A stretch of DNA of 64,000 bases from Diaporthe sp. PMI_573 (taxonomy: Eukaryota > Ascomycota > Sordariomycetes > Diaporthales > Diaporthaceae): contig JAJTUP010000042.1 in NCBI GenBank assembly GCA_021399435.1, positions 372,001-436,000 on the forward strand, in the 5' to 3' direction. A program made the position numbers and the translations under genes. This document shows positions 10,158-21,609 of this stretch, in pieces (the first letter of the stretch is position 1; each line of letters begins with the position of its first letter). The notes beneath the pieces are model-generated. The model searched no databases. It worked only from the letters and a program-made list of their open reading frames with translations, and was not told the DNA's origin.

Positions 10158-13100
10158 TTAGTTGCCCGACGGTTGGTTTGCGTCAAGTCGGCCCGTGGCT
10201 ATTGCGAATCGTATCGTTGCCCGAACGGCCTCTAAGTTTGGAGACCAGTCTTTGTTATCTGATGCTGATTTTCCTCCTAGATAGAAAGAAATGTTGCTTC
10301 TGTGAGTGTTTGTACACCGGGGCATCTCCATCCGGTACGCCGTCCATTTTCTACATCGGAAGAGGAAGTGTTTTACTGTCTCTGCTGCTTGTCCACATGC
10401 GCACTGCTCTGACGGGGCTACCCCGATTCGGTGGAGGTAAGCGTTGAGTTTTGCCATGCCTGTTCTGAGTTGAGCAAGCACAGTGGCTTCCTTCCATGTT
10501 AGACGGTCATAGAGTTGCGTTGTGTGTTTGCCTGGCAATGCTGTGTCGACTCTCTTAGAGTGACTTCCAACCTTTTCTGGAAGGTGCTTGCTGGCGCCTG
10601 TCTTGGAACGAGCTACGTTGAGAGTAGTCGACCGCATCCTGGGCGTTTCTGCTTCTGGAGTGGCACCGGGATGAGTGGCCTCTCTGGCGTTTTCCTTGGC
10701 AATTTTTAGGAGCTGGTCTCCTTCGCTCGCAGGGAGCCATCGTACTGTCACTATGTTTCCGCGTTTGCGCATTTCTCCGACAGCCTCATAGATGTGGCGG
10801 GTATGCTGTTGGCCAGACTGCTGTCGAGGTTGCCGAAGGGTGAGAACGGCCGCTTTGTTGTTGGTTGATAGCACGATACTGCTAGATCTGAGCATCGGTA
10901 GCGTGCTCAAAGCGCGTTCCATCGCTGCCAGCTCTCCGGAGTATGGGTTCTGTTCCGATCTTGCGCCAAGCGTAGAGGAAAAGGTCCCAAGCTTTGGGCT
11001 ACCATAGACGGACGCGGGCAGCGAGACAGCTCCCCCAATTCCCACCACGCCGTTTCGTGCTGAGCTGCTTACGGCGATGCGCACATCGTAGTTGTCCGCT
11101 GACTGCGTCGCTGTCAAGTCCTCAGTAATGGTCTGTATGCGTTCCTCCCATGGCGATAGCGTGAACGGGTTGATGATTTCTAACTTCTCCATTGCTATGC
11201 CTTTCAGTGCGTCTGCCACCTGGTATAGCGGCGAGCGGTGTCGTTTTCTGAACTTCCGCATTCGAGACGTGTTTCTGCGTAGTGGATTGGTATCTGGCAG
11301 GGTGTGAATGTCGGTCCACAGCTTGGTGGCCCGTCTCCAGAACCGGTCTCGTGCGCTGGCGATGTGAGCCTCCGCTTCTGCTACACTCGTTGCCACTGTG
11401 AGGAAGGTCCCCACGATCGCTTGCGCCGCCATTCTCTGGACCCTGTTGATGGGTCCCACGAGTTTGTCCTTGTATGCGTGCATCCATACACTGGAGGCGT
11501 AGTCCACCACCGGGGCGACTGTGCATGTAAACAGCTGCCGCGCCGTGGATGGGGACAGGCCTCGGAGTCTCCGCAATTCCATTGCTGCCTCCAAGCCCTT
11601 GGACTGCAGCCCTCGAAATGTGTTGTTTAAACTTCAGCTTCGCATCCATAACCACTCCAAGGATTTTGACATGGTCCTGAGGTTCGACAGTCTGTCCCTT
11701 GACGATGAAAGGTAGCGCGTCCGTCTTGTGTAAATTGCGAGTGAAGTGTATGATTGCTGTCTTATCAGCCTCGAATGTTGCACCGCTCCTTCTCTCCCAA
11801 TCCAAGGCGTTCTTGATAATAGCGTCGATGCCTTCCCGGTTGCTCCGTGCCGTGGGTCCCGTGACCCACGCGTTGAAGTCGTCAATGAAGGCTATCGCAC
11901 CCCCATAAGCTATCGATTCGTCGTTGCACTAGGTCTGCGTTGAAGAAGAGGAATAGAATCGGAGACAGGGGAGAGCCCTGTGGTAGACCAGCCTGCGGTA
12001 AGCTCTGAACCTTAGAGGACTGCCCGTTAACTTGGATCGTTGCTGTACGCTCCGAGCAGAATGCCTCTATCCATCGGAGCAGTCCCTCTGGGATGCCTCG
12101 CGCCCTCATCCGCTGAAGAAGTCTTTCCTTGCAGACTCCGTTGTAGGCCCCTTTGACATCAAAACTGATCAGGCTGACTATCTTTCGACCTCGCCAGGCA
12201 GTATAGATCTGTTCTTGGAGCAGCACGAGCGCTTGTTCCGCAGACCGCTGTTTACGGGCCCCGAAGTGGTTAGTCGGGAGGAGCCCATACGTCTCGACCG
12301 CGTGAGAGATCCTTTCCGCGACTACCGATTCTAGCACCTTGCCGAGCGTTGCTAGAAGCGAGATTGGTCTCCAGGCTTTAGCCACTGTATAATCCTCTTT
12401 GCCAGGCTTCTTAAGTGGTATGATCCTGGCGTGTCGCCACTGGACGGGCAGCGTCTCCTCTGCTAGAGATGCTCGAAATAATGCGAGGACATGGTGTTTG
12501 ACCACTGGCCACGTCTCTTTCCAGACTACCGCAGGCAGGCCGTCCTCGCCGGGCGCCTTCCAGGATTTTGCGGCGAACAGTTGTCGTTCCACCTCTTCCA
12601 TGGTGATAGGAGGCAGCGCTAGGGGGGCTCTTTGCGGCCTGGGGCCTTCCTCTTCAATCCTCTCTGGCAAGGGAGGGAAGAAGTTGGTTAGAAGTTCTTC
12701 TGCCTGTTCCTTGTTGTCGGCGGTGACTGTTCCGTCCGCTTTGACGAGCTGTGGTACTTTTCCAAATGCTGTATCGTCGCCGGACTTCAGGTACTTGGCA
12801 GCCCTCCAGATATTTCCGTTGTCTGCGAGGAACTCGTCCCAGTGCTTCTTCTTTTGTTGTCGGATAGCGTCGTGATATTGCTTCGCAGCCCCTTTCGCCG
12901 TTTCTCCCAAGCCTAGTACAAGTCGCCCCGCTCGTCGTTCGGCACGGGCGCGATTTCTCCAGTATGTGTATATTCGGCGCAGTTGCGTCAGGTCGGTTGT
13001 CCACCATCGCTTGGCGTATGGTGATGGTCTCGCTTTTGGTGTCAAGGCGTTTACCGCCTCTAGAACCACTGACATCAGTCTATCGGTCTGCTCCTGAACT

Positions 13101-13930
13101 GTGCCACTAGACGGGGTTGGGCCCAATTCCGTTGCAATCCTGGTGTTTATTTTCTTCCAGGGTGCATTCTTGAGCAGAAGCCGGTCTTGCTGCTTCGGTA
13201 CCGGGACCAAGGTGTCAAAGACTGTCTCGATTGTGCGGTGATCTGATCCGTGTTCCGCTCCGTGGACCGCACATTTTACTACCGAGTCTGCTAGCTCAGC
13301 AGAAGCTAGTACCAGGTCGATGGTCGTGTCGTAATCTCCACCGTGCCATGTCTTCGTGCCCCGTGGCAGCAGACTGTTCAAGGCCAGCTCGTCCATGAGG
13401 TCGATGATTCGATCCGCTTCACCCTGCCTTACCAACGACACATCGTCTCCTCCCCACAGTTGGTCGTGCCGGTTGAAGTCCCCTGAAATTACCACGTCCA
13501 CCACCATGCCTGCGTTCCGCCTTACATCCATGACTATTTTGCGTAGGTTGTCGCACGTGCCCCGCAGGGCCTGGGAATCCTCCCTTGGTACATAGACCGA
13601 CACCACCAAGACCCGTCGACCAGGGAGCCTGAGGATCGCTGCTGTCATGTCCGGGGATGGTATCGGTACTTGTTCCGCCTCCACGTCCTTATTCACCCAG
13701 AGCATACTCCGAATAGCCCATCTACCTTCCCTCCAAGTCGACGGAACCATCTTGATCCATCTGTGATGCCCCATAGGGGTAGTCAGGAGTCGACCCTGAA
13801 TCCTTCGTGCTTGAGGTTCCTGGATGGCTAGCACTGTTGCGTCCTGGATGTCCTTGTCGTTCATCAAGCTGTCGTGCACTACACCCTGCTTCCTTACATT
13901 AAGCTGGATTAGCCGTAGTGTCCTATTCAT
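10158..13930 (-). pseudogene. LINE copy B ORF2 (EN-RT-RNH), frameshifted
   Basis: ORF2 starts at the ATG at 13928-13930, which overlaps the ORF1 stop as ATGAATAG. An APE-type endonuclease comes first ([24 protein letters not shown]), then reverse transcriptase with [15 protein letters not shown] and the active-site FIDD box, then a degenerate RNase-H-like region and the CACGQ...HFLFRC zinc motif. One extra base near 11905, just before the FIDD box, and another near 11620 throw the frame out twice. The downstream frame is otherwise open to 10158. Autonomous activity would therefore need another copy. Confidence 0.87.
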
Positions 13931-15260
13931 GTCGGGACGGATAGAGCTTCCGGCAGTTTCTGCTGAACGATTCATGAGGGCCGGCGCATAGGACGCATTT
14001 GGCAATCACTTCACCACAATCGCCGTGGCGGTGGCCCTCCTTGGCGCATCTCGCACACACCTGAGGGTTCCTGCACTGGAAAGCTTTATGCCCGATCTGC
14101 TGGCAGTTGTAGCATTGTTCAGGTCGCATCCGACGCTCGAACACCCCCGTACACCCAGATTCACCTCCGGCGTAGAAGAAGCCCTCGTTCAGGAGCGTTC
14201 TGGCGTCAGCGGTTTTGGTGACATACACCACCATGGATCCATACGCTTTTGCGCTGTCTTTTCGACTCAACCAGGCCACCTTGGCGACCTGTATGTCGTT
14301 CTCACGGCCCAGAGCTTCAGTGGCCCCAGGGAGGACCTTGCCTTCGTAGTCAAGGACGGCCGTGCGGTTGACATTGTCGACCTTGACTGGGTACAGCTGG
14401 TCTCGAAGGACTCTCGCACCTGGCGCCTTCTTAGCTTCAATAATATCTTTGATTTTCTTTACTTCTTCTTCGTTCCTGCCCATGATCCTAAGGCGGTTGG
14501 CATTTCTTCCATCTTTCGTCACCGCAACACAACGCCAACCCGGCTGGTCGCCAGGTGCTCGCATTTCGTTTTCGATAAGCTTGCGAAGTGCCACTGGTGT
14601 GGCTTCTCCAGTGTGTTCCTCTGGTACCCTGGACACATCCACCGTGCAGAACACTGGTTCTGGCGTTGCCGCCCGACCTGTGGAGGAGGCCGGGGTGGGA
14701 ATGCTAACCGGAGGGGTGCGTCGAGCGACGTCTGCATACGCTGGTCGAACCGATGGGGCTCCTTGAGCTCCCGCCATGGCGTGTAGCTGGAGCCTGGTGT
14801 TCTCGAGCTCGCCGCGAGCTTGCGTAAGCTCCTCTCGCGCTTGCGATAGTTCTTGGGCCAACTGGGCCGTCATTTTGGCGACTTCCTTTGTCATCTGATC
14901 CCTAAGTTTTCTGAACTCTAGCTGAAATTCTGCCTTCATGATGTCCAATTTCTTATTGAAGTCACGGTCCACGGGTTGTTCTGGGCCGCGGCTCGCCTCG
15001 CTCGCGTCGTCGGCGGCTGCAGCCCGAATTGTGAGGTTTTCGTCGTTTCTCAGCACCCTATCACTGCCGTTTTCCTCTTCCCAATCCATATCGTCTTCCT
15101 GTCGCATCGCCTCCATCGCCTTCGCCGTTTTCACCCTCTTGCGCTGGGGGCGGCGATGCCCCGCTCCCGGAGTTTCGGAATCGCCTCCCATGACGTCGAT
15201 GACGTCTGAAGCGCCGCGCGCCGCACCAGACATCTGCCACAAGCCTAAATTCTCCGCCAT
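13923..15260 (-). CDS. LINE copy B ORF1 (gag-like nucleic-acid binder)
   Basis: A 445-residue product from the ATG at 15258-15260 ([12 protein letters not shown]). A basic patch ([12 protein letters not shown], about residues 36-47) could be a nuclear localisation signal. A helical, coiled-coil-prone stretch rich in Gln/Glu/Ala follows (about residues 105-165). Three zinc knuckles close the protein: [28 protein letters not shown] and a CVLC..H..C variant. This is the usual ORF1 layout for Tad1-clade LINEs, which coats the RNA. The open frame extends upstream through the T-run only by chance. The protein ends in KLYPSRHE, the same tail as copy C. Confidence 0.82.
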   Translation of the reverse strand: MAENLGLWQMSGAARGASDVIDVMGGDSETPGAGHRRPQRKRVKTAKAMEAMRQEDDMDWEEENGSDRVLRNDENLTIRAAAADDASEASRGPEQPVDRDFNKKLDIMKAEFQLEFRKLRDQMTKEVAKMTAQLAQELSQAREELTQARGELENTRLQLHAMAGAQGAPSVRPAYADVARRTPPVSIPTPASSTGRAATPEPVFCTVDVSRVPEEHTGEATPVALRKLIENEMRAPGDQPGWRCVAVTKDGRNANRLRIMGRNEEEVKKIKDIIEAKKAPGARVLRDQLYPVKVDNVNRTAVLDYEGKVLPGATEALGRENDIQVAKVAWLSRKDSAKAYGSMVVYVTKTADARTLLNEGFFYAGGESGCTGVFERRMRPEQCYNCQQIGHKAFQCRNPQVCARCAKEGHRHGDCGEVIAKCVLCAGPHESFSRNCRKLYPSRHE

Positions 15261-15309
15261 ATGTCCAGAAGATGAAAAGAAGATAGATTCAGAGTGATTT
15301 GGAATTCGT

Positions 15310-15310
<1 letters not shown>

Positions 15311-15345
<35 letters not shown>
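15311..15345. repeat. 35-nt T homopolymer
   Basis: An uninterrupted run of 35 T (A on the LINE strand) at the 5' border of LINE copy B. It may be an older A-tail into or beside which copy B inserted, or non-templated addition at the 5' junction. Confidence 0.9.
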
Positions 15346-15348
<3 letters not shown>

Positions 15349-15418
15349 GTGAAAGGCGCCTTAAAGTACAGTTGTGGTGGTTGTTTGCTTCGACAATGTG
15401 GTAGTGGTCCGGTCTTGT

Positions 15419-15430
15419 CTGTACTGTACA
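15419..15430. repeat. LINE copy C target-site duplication (3' side)
   Basis: The 12-mer ctgtactgtaca is repeated exactly at 21001-21012 on the other side of LINE copy C. The first bases merge with the element's TG tail. An exact 12-bp duplication is good evidence that copy C arrived by target-primed reverse transcription and gives its limits. Confidence 0.85.
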
Positions 15431-15741
15431 CACACACACACATTTTATTACGCCCGGCGGGACTGACCCGAAAGGGCAACTACTGCTAACTACTAATACG
15501 TTTCACAAAAGTGGTTCCGTTCCTCAGTGAGCCCATACATCTTCCGCTTCTGGCTTATGTCTTCTCTCCTCTGTCCTGTTTCTTCGGATTCTCGTGCCTT
15601 ATTAATGTTCAGTTGGCTAGCTTGAAGGCTCTTCTCCAAGTGTTCAGCATCCTATCCTCAGCAGCTGAAGCGGCGCCTACTGTCTGTGGTACGAGGTGAT
15701 TAGTGTGAGGCGGCTGAGAAGTGGTCCAAGGTATTTAGTTT

Positions 15742-18700
15742 TCATTGGCTGTTCCCTTGCCAGGGATCAGCATCGAGCCGGCCTGTGGCTATCGCAAATC
15801 GTATTGTTGCCTGGACGGCTTTCATATCGGGGGTCCAGTTCTCGCCGTCAGATGTAGCTTTTCCTCCTAGGTAGAATGAGATATTACCCCTGTGGGTGTC
15901 TGTGCATTGCAGCATCTCCGTTCGGTGTTCTGTCCATCTTCTGCATCGAAAGAGAAAATGTTCGACCGTCTCTCTTTCTTCTCCGCAGTCGCATTGAGCC
16001 GACGGTGCAGCTTTGATTGGGAACAGGTACGAGTTCAGTCTTATCACCCCTGTCCTCATTTGGGATAAGGCTGTGGCCCCCTTCCACTTCTGCTGATCGT
16101 ATAGTTGTCGTGTGTGCTTGCCTGGCAATGCAGTGTCAACTTTCTTGGAGAATTTTCCAATCTTATCCGGCAAGCTGCTGCTGGTGCCTCGGGTGATGCG
16201 TGCCATGTTAAGTGTTGTCGATCTCACTCTAGGGATTGGTGTCTGAGGCTCTTCGCCCTGCCGTGTGGCTTCTTTGGCCTTCTCCTTGGCGCGGGTCCAG
16301 AGCTCGTCATCGTCTCCTGATGGCAACCACACTACCGTAATCTTGTCGCATTTCTTCCTTAGCTTTGCAATGGACTCATAGATGCTGCAGATGTGTTCCT
16401 GGCCAGATTGTTGACGTGGATTCCTAAGCGTAAGCACAGCTGCTTTGTTCCTCGTCAGAAGCGTAATGCTGTGGTACTTGCGCCGCTCTAGCTGCCCAAA
16501 TGCATGTGCCATTGCTGCTAGTTCGCCCACGTAAGGGTTCTGTTCTGTCCTTGGGCCTAGAGTGACGGAGAGGGTCTCGACAGTGGGAGCGTCTCCAACA
16601 TGTTTGCGTGTCTTGATTGCAGCTCCGACACCAACCATACCGTTCCGCGCCGAGCTGCTTACGGAAATGTATGCAGCCCTGTTTGTGTCTGGTTGTCGTA
16701 TTAATTCCGTATCGGTAATGGTTTTTACCCTCTTCACCCATGGCTCTAGTGCGAATGGGTTGATGGTTTCCATATCCTCCATCTCTATATCTTTGAGTGC
16801 CTGAGCTACCTGGTAAAGTGGCGATTGGAATCTTGGTCTGGACTTCCGCATCCGGGAGGTGTTTCTGCGGAGCGGATTGGTGTCCGGGAGGGTGTGGATG
16901 TCCGTCCACACTTTGATCACCCGCTTCCAGAGCCGGTCTTGCACCGTGGGAATGGAGGCTTCGGCCTCCGCAACACGTACGGCTACTGTCATGAACGTCC
17001 CCACTATCGCTTGTGCGCCTATTTTCTGGACCCTGTCAATGGGTGCGGCGGGTTTGTATCTGCATTCATGCATCCATACGTTGGAGGCATAATCTACCAC
17101 CGGGGTGACCGTGGCCGTGAAGAGTTGTCGTGCGGTAGCTGGTGACAGTCCTTTGAGTCGCCTAAGTTCTATTACTGCCTCAAATCCTCTGGAGGCTGCC
17201 CTTGCCATGTGTTCTCTGTATTTGAGCTTGGCGTCCATGATCACGCCGAGGATCTTGACATGTTCTTTGGGCTGCACGGCTTGTCCCTTGATGACGAATG
17301 GCTCCGAATCCGTTTTGTACTGTTTCCGCGTGAAGTGGATGATTGCCGTCTTGTCGGCCTCGAATGTTGCTCCGCTTCTCCTTTCCCATTCAAGAGCATC
17401 GTCAATGATTGCTTCTATGCCTTCTCGGTTGCTCTGTGCCGTGGGTCCTGTAACCCAAGCCGTGAAGTCGTCCACAAATGCTATGGCCCCTCCATGTGCA
17501 TCAATCCGTCGCTGCACCAAGTCTGCGTTGAAGAAGAGAAATAGGATCGGGGATAGAGGGGAGCCTTGAGGTAAGCCGGCCTGGGGCAGTTTGCGTGTTC
17601 CGGAGGTATGCCCATTGACCTGAATCGAGGCCGTCCGGTCCGAGCAGAAAGCTTGCACCCATCGGCACAGGTCTTCCGGCATGCCGCGTGCCTTCATCCT
17701 TTGCAGCAGCCTCTCCTTACATACTCCATTGTACGCCCCTTTGACGTCGAAACTGACCAGGCTTACGATTTTGCGGCCTCTCCATGCTGTATAGACTTCT
17801 TCCTGCAGGAGCAGAAGTGCTTGCTCCGCCGATCTCTGCTTGCGCGCACCGAAATGATTGGTCGGGAGGAGACCATATGTCTCGACCGCGTGTGAGATTC
17901 TCTCTGCCACTACTGACTCGAGAATCTTGCCTAGTGTTGCCAACAGTGATATTGGTCTCCACGCCTTCGCAATCGTGTAGTCTTCCTTGCCTGGCTTCTT
18001 TAGTGGGATGATTTTAGCATGCCTCCACTGATCCGGCAGGATGCCCTCTTCCAGAGAAGCCTGGAATAGCGCCAGAACATGGTGTTTGACAGCTGGCCAT
18101 GTCTCCTTCCACACTACTGCAGGAAGACCGTCCTCCCCCGGCGCCTTCCATGACTTCGCCGCGTGGAGCTGTCGTTCCACTTCCTCCATCGTGATGGCTG
18201 GCATTGCTATGGGGGCTCTCTGTGGTCTCGCGCCTTCGTCTTCGATATTGTCCGGTAATGGTGGAAAGAACTTGGTTAGCAACTCCTCTGATTGCTCCTC
18301 GTGGTTGGCTGTAGTCGAACCATCCGACTTGGTGAGATGTGGGACTGTCCCAAAGGCCGACTCGTTCCCGGACTTGAGATACTTGGCCGCCTTCCAAATG
18401 TTGTCGTTGTCTGCCAGGAACTCGTTCCAGTGCTTCTTCTTCTGCTGGCGGATGGCATCATGGTATTGCTTTGCAGCACCCTTTGCCGTCTCCTCCAGAC
18501 TGGGTACGCCCTGTCCTCCGCGTCGTTCGGCTCTCGCACGGTTTCTCCAATACGTATAAATCCGCCGCAGCTGCGTTAGATCCGAAGTCCACCATCTTTT
18601 TGCGTGCTGTGATGGCTTCGCCTTGGGCGTCAGCCGGTGAACCGCCTCTAAGACCGCCGTCATCAGCCTGTCCGTCTTCTGTTGCACCGTGCCTTCTATG

Positions 18701-19515
18701 GGGGGCCCAAGCGAGCTTGTGACTCTCGCGTTTATCTCTTTCCATGGTGCGTTCTTCAGCAGGAGCCTTTCTTGGTGTCTTGGTACCGGAGCCGAGATGT
18801 CAACGATCGTTTCGATGGTGCGATGGTCTGACCCGTGTTCTGTCCCGTATACCGTGCATTTGACGGTGGCGTCCCTCACTTCTTCGGATGCCAGGACCAG
18901 GTCAATCGTGGTCTGATAATCACCCCCCTGCCAAGTTTTGGTTCCGCGGGGGAGAAGACTGCTGAGGGTGAACTCATTCATCAGGTCGATAATCATATCC
19001 GCCTCTCCCTGTCTTTCCATCGCCACGCCGTCTCCTCCCCACAACTGGTCATGTCGATTGAAATCTCCTCCTACCACCACCTCCACCGCTGTGTTCGCCT
19101 TTCTCTTCACCTCCTGAATGGTCTGTCGTAATGTGTCGCACGTGTCTCGCAGCGCCTGGATGTCAAGTCCCGGTACATAGACCGACACCACCAGAAGTAT
19201 GCGTTCGGGTGATCGAATGATGGCCGCCGTCATGTCGGGGGACTGTATTGCCACCTGTTCCACCTCCACATCCTTGTTTATCCAAAGCATGCTCCTGATA
19301 GGCCATCTGCCTTCTCTCCAAATTGAAGGGACCATCTTGGTCCATTTGTGGTGGCTCATCGGTATTGTTAGTAAAGGACCCTTGATTTTTCGCGCCCAGG
19401 GTTCCTGGATGGCCAGCACTGTGGCATTCTCAATATCTTCGTCGTTCATCAGACTTTCAAGCACAACGTCTTGCTTCCTAACGTTTAGCTGAATCATGCG
19501 GAAGGTTCTACTCAT
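15742..19515 (-). CDS. LINE copy C ORF2: endonuclease-reverse transcriptase
   Basis: A 1,257-residue protein when started at ATG 19513-19515, which overlaps the ORF1 stop (ATGAGTAG). The longer open frame from 19581 lies inside ORF1 and is unlikely. Residues ~5-235 form an APE-type endonuclease ([32 protein letters not shown]) that would nick the target. Residues ~450-760 are reverse transcriptase, with [26 protein letters not shown] and the catalytic AFVDD at ~679-683. An RNase-H-like region follows (~970-1090), but its acidic positions look eroded: LLTRNKAAV stands where a T-D-x-x-A motif is expected. [18 protein letters not shown] zinc motif lies near 1175. No inactivating change is visible in the endonuclease or reverse transcriptase. 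Confidence 0.92.
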   Translation of the reverse strand: MSRTFRMIQLNVRKQDVVLESLMNDEDIENATVLAIQEPWARKIKGPLLTIPMSHHKWTKMVPSIWREGRWPIRSMLWINKDVEVEQVAIQSPDMTAAIIRSPERILLVVSVYVPGLDIQALRDTCDTLRQTIQEVKRKANTAVEVVVGGDFNRHDQLWGGDGVAMERQGEADMIIDLMNEFTLSSLLPRGTKTWQGGDYQTTIDLVLASEEVRDATVKCTVYGTEHGSDHRTIETIVDISAPVPRHQERLLLKNAPWKEINARVTSSLGPPIEGTVQQKTDRLMTAVLEAVHRLTPKAKPSQHAKRWWTSDLTQLRRIYTYWRNRARAERRGGQGVPSLEETAKGAAKQYHDAIRQQKKKHWNEFLADNDNIWKAAKYLKSGNESAFGTVPHLTKSDGSTTANHEEQSEELLTKFFPPLPDNIEDEGARPQRAPIAMPAITMEEVERQLHAAKSWKAPGEDGLPAVVWKETWPAVKHHVLALFQASLEEGILPDQWRHAKIIPLKKPGKEDYTIAKAWRPISLLATLGKILESVVAERISHAVETYGLLPTNHFGARKQRSAEQALLLLQEEVYTAWRGRKIVSLVSFDVKGAYNGVCKERLLQRMKARGMPEDLCRWVQAFCSDRTASIQVNGHTSGTRKLPQAGLPQGSPLSPILFLFFNADLVQRRIDAHGGAIAFVDDFTAWVTGPTAQSNREGIEAIIDDALEWERRSGATFEADKTAIIHFTRKQYKTDSEPFVIKGQAVQPKEHVKILGVIMDAKLKYREHMARAASRGFEAVIELRRLKGLSPATARQLFTATVTPVVDYASNVWMHECRYKPAAPIDRVQKIGAQAIVGTFMTVAVRVAEAEASIPTVQDRLWKRVIKVWTDIHTLPDTNPLRRNTSRMRKSRPRFQSPLYQVAQALKDIEMEDMETINPFALEPWVKRVKTITDTELIRQPDTNRAAYISVSSSARNGMVGVGAAIKTRKHVGDAPTVETLSVTLGPRTEQNPYVGELAAMAHAFGQLERRKYHSITLLTRNKAAVLTLRNPRQQSGQEHICSIYESIAKLRKKCDKITVVWLPSGDDDELWTRAKEKAKEATRQGEEPQTPIPRVRSTTLNMARITRGTSSSLPDKIGKFSKKVDTALPGKHTRQLYDQQKWKGATALSQMRTGVIRLNSYLFPIKAAPSAQCDCGEERETVEHFLFRCRRWTEHRTEMLQCTDTHRGNISFYLGGKATSDGENWTPDMKAVQATIRFAIATGRLDADPWQGNSQ

Positions 19516-20881
19516 GGCGGGATGGGTAGAGCTTCCGGCAGTTCCTGCTAAACGACTCGTGTGGACCTCCGCAGGGGACACACTTCACGATGGTCTCCGT
19601 GCATTCCTTGTGACGGTGGCCTTCTTTAGCGCACCTCGCGCAGACTTGGGGCTTGGTACACTGGTAGGCTTTGTGTTTGGTGATCTCCTGGCAGTTGTAG
19701 CATTGCTCGGGGCCTTCGCGTCGTTCGAATATCCCTGTTTGACCCGACAGCCCTCCTGCATAAAAGTACCCTTCTCTGAGGAAACGCTGTGCGTCTGTCG
19801 CTTTGGTGAAGTGCACTACGATCGATCCATATTCCTTCGACGGTTCGCGGCTGCTGAGCCACTTTACTCTTGCCACCTGAACTTCGTTCTCCTTGCCGAG
19901 TTCCTCTGCCGCTCCCTCCTTATCATTGCCTCTCTCGTCCAGCGCTGCTCTTCGGATGACGCCATCGACTCTGATAGGATACAGGTCGTCACGTAAGAGT
20001 CGCGCCCCTCGCGCTATCTTTCCTTCGACTACTTTCTTGACCATCTGATGCTCCATTTCGTTTCGGCAGGCGATCCTGATTCGGTGTTGATTCCTGGAGG
20101 CCTGCGTAACAGCCTGGCATCGCCACGTAGGATCGTGTCGCTCTTCGCGTATCCCTTCCTCTACCATCGCCCGGATAACCCCTGCCGAGAATTTCTCGGT
20201 GCCCCCCTGTTCTACTCTCGAGGCGTCGATTGTGCAGTACAGCGTACTGGTGATGCTGGATACGGTGGTCTGCCCTGACGAGAGCGTCCTCACGTTGCTT
20301 GGCTGACTGGTTGGAGGGGTGCGCGCGACATCTGCGTATGACGGATTTGGGCTGCTCTGGGCCGAGACTAGTCCTGCGATGCCTTCCGCCATTTGCTGCT
20401 TGACGTCGTTCAGTTCGTCTTTGAGCGCCTGGTAGTCCGTTCGAACTGCTTGAAGTTCGTCCTTGATCTGGCTGATCTCAGCCTGCAGCGCCTTATTGTG
20501 TACTTCCTGTCTCGTCCATGCTTCCTCTTGCTTTTTCCATGCTTCCTCTTGCTTTTCCCATGCTTCCAGCAAAATCTTAAGGATCCCGGTTTGCTCGCTC
20601 ATCTGCTCCTGAAGGGTTTTCGATGTCGCGTCTCCGCCATCGTTCGTCTTTGTCTGTGCGCCGTTGGCGGCTGCGGCTTGCATGGCACCTCCCTTCTGCC
20701 CGAGTGCGTCCTGAACTTCTTCATTCTGTATTTTCTTTGCGGTCGGCTTTCGCGGGCGTCGCTGTGGGCGACCACCACTCTCTTCCACTTCAGGCGCGAC
20801 CGTGATCGCGTCTTCAGCTTCCATTCCGGTAATCTGGGACGCGTCGGGGGGTGCGGGGCACGCTAGCGTGGCGTCGCGCAT
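19508..20881 (-). CDS. LINE copy C ORF1 (gag-like nucleic-acid binder)
   Basis: A 457-residue protein. The N-terminal third is basic and low-complexity ([10 protein letters not shown]), followed by a long coiled coil containing the repeats [17 protein letters not shown] (about residues 105-170). A folded middle domain follows, and three zinc knuckles close the protein. Knuckle 1 is [15 protein letters not shown], one residue longer between Cys2 and His than the canonical form seen in copy B. Knuckle 2 is [14 protein letters not shown]. Expected role is RNA packaging and nuclear import of the LINE particle. The stop codon overlaps the ORF2 ATG, a stop-restart arrangement. Confidence 0.87.
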   Translation of the reverse strand: MRDATLACPAPPDASQITGMEAEDAITVAPEVEESGGRPQRRPRKPTAKKIQNEEVQDALGQKGGAMQAAAANGAQTKTNDGGDATSKTLQEQMSEQTGILKILLEAWEKQEEAWKKQEEAWTRQEVHNKALQAEISQIKDELQAVRTDYQALKDELNDVKQQMAEGIAGLVSAQSSPNPSYADVARTPPTSQPSNVRTLSSGQTTVSSITSTLYCTIDASRVEQGGTEKFSAGVIRAMVEEGIREERHDPTWRCQAVTQASRNQHRIRIACRNEMEHQMVKKVVEGKIARGARLLRDDLYPIRVDGVIRRAALDERGNDKEGAAEELGKENEVQVARVKWLSSREPSKEYGSIVVHFTKATDAQRFLREGYFYAGGLSGQTGIFERREGPEQCYNCQEITKHKAYQCTKPQVCARCAKEGHRHKECTETIVKCVPCGGPHESFSRNCRKLYPSRHE

Positions 20882-21000
20882 CGCTAAATCCCCACCACTT
20901 CAACCAGTCACAATGCTTAAATCAACCACAAGTTGAGCAACGAAATAGATGACCAAGCTCCAACAATTCCTTTTCGAGTTACTCTGTTCCCAGTTCGCTC

Positions 21001-21012
21001 CTGTACTGTACA
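21001..21012. repeat. LINE copy C target-site duplication (5' side)
   Basis: This is the second exact copy of ctgtactgtaca. See the matching copy at 15419-15430. Confidence 0.85.
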
Positions 21013-21609
21013 ATAAAAGGCGAAATGGGTGTCGCTGAAATCTTTAGTTAACTTTTTTAGTAGTGGTGGTGTGGGTCTCCAGCCTAGTGGTCTTGGCAGA
21101 CTACGCTTGTAGTGCCGGGGTACTAAAAAAGTAATCGCTAAACAGAGCCAGAAATGGTCACTACACTCTCCCAGGTTGGAATTCCTGCTTTAGCCAACAG
21201 GCGCTTTGCGCTCAAATGCCTTCTTCGTTTGATCCCGGCGTCTCATCTTGCACCTCTGCTAAAAGATATGACCACGCCGCTGCAATTAAATGCTGCACGT
21301 TATAATTCTAGTTGGCTACATGAGCTAGCGGATACATGCAAAAATTCTGGAACCTTCCACAGAGGACAAATATATATAAAAAAAAGAAATGATTTAAATT
21401 ACTTCCCATCTTTAAGAGAAATCCGAAAGAACTAATAAAGAGAGCTTAATAGAGCTAAGATAAGAGAATAGGATGTCTGGTTGATGAAAACTGAATACTC
21501 CAGGCCCGGCCTGATTGACACCCAATATAAACTGTTTCCTGAAAGATATCAGAGGACTCTGCCCGGAATCCTTGAGGTAGCCAAAGTACGTTTTGGCCTT
21601 TCCACGTAA
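21013..21609. other. Intergenic with short inverted repeat
   Basis: The 12-nt arms acttttttagta (near 21050-21062) and tactaaaaaagt (near 21120-21132) flank ~60 bp and could form a hairpin. No gene is supported. Confidence 0.4.

Larger units (their letters stand above)
9833..15310 (-). mobile_element. LINE copy B, near full length, defective
   Basis: The copy has ORF1, ORF2 and a 3' UTR with (TG)n tail (plus strand 9833-9853). Gene order and sequence parallel copy C, but the two are distinct lineages or have diverged clearly. ORF2 has two single-base frameshifts. The 5' end is placed just inside a 35-nt T-run (15311-15345); I could not identify a target duplication for this copy. Confidence 0.82.
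15431..21000 (-). mobile_element. LINE copy C, full length and apparently intact (Tad1-like)
   Basis: The 5.57-kb element is bounded by the 12-bp duplication ctgtactgtaca. It contains a ~120-bp 5' UTR, ORF1 (19508-20881), overlapping ORF2 (15742-19515), a ~300-bp 3' UTR and a short (TG)n tail. It inserted just upstream of the 5' end of copy B. Neither ORF has a stop or frameshift, so it is the youngest-looking and only potentially autonomous copy of the three. Confidence 0.88.

Noticed and set aside
15261..15479. N-terminal extension of LINE B ORF1
   Set aside because: It translates the T-run (poly-Lys) and the neighbouring LINE tail; the ATG at 15260 is the natural start.
21050..21132. tRNA or tRNA-derived SINE
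   Set aside because: A-box-like agcctagtggt occurs, but there is no B box and no acceptor stem pairing; only a simple inverted repeat is supported.
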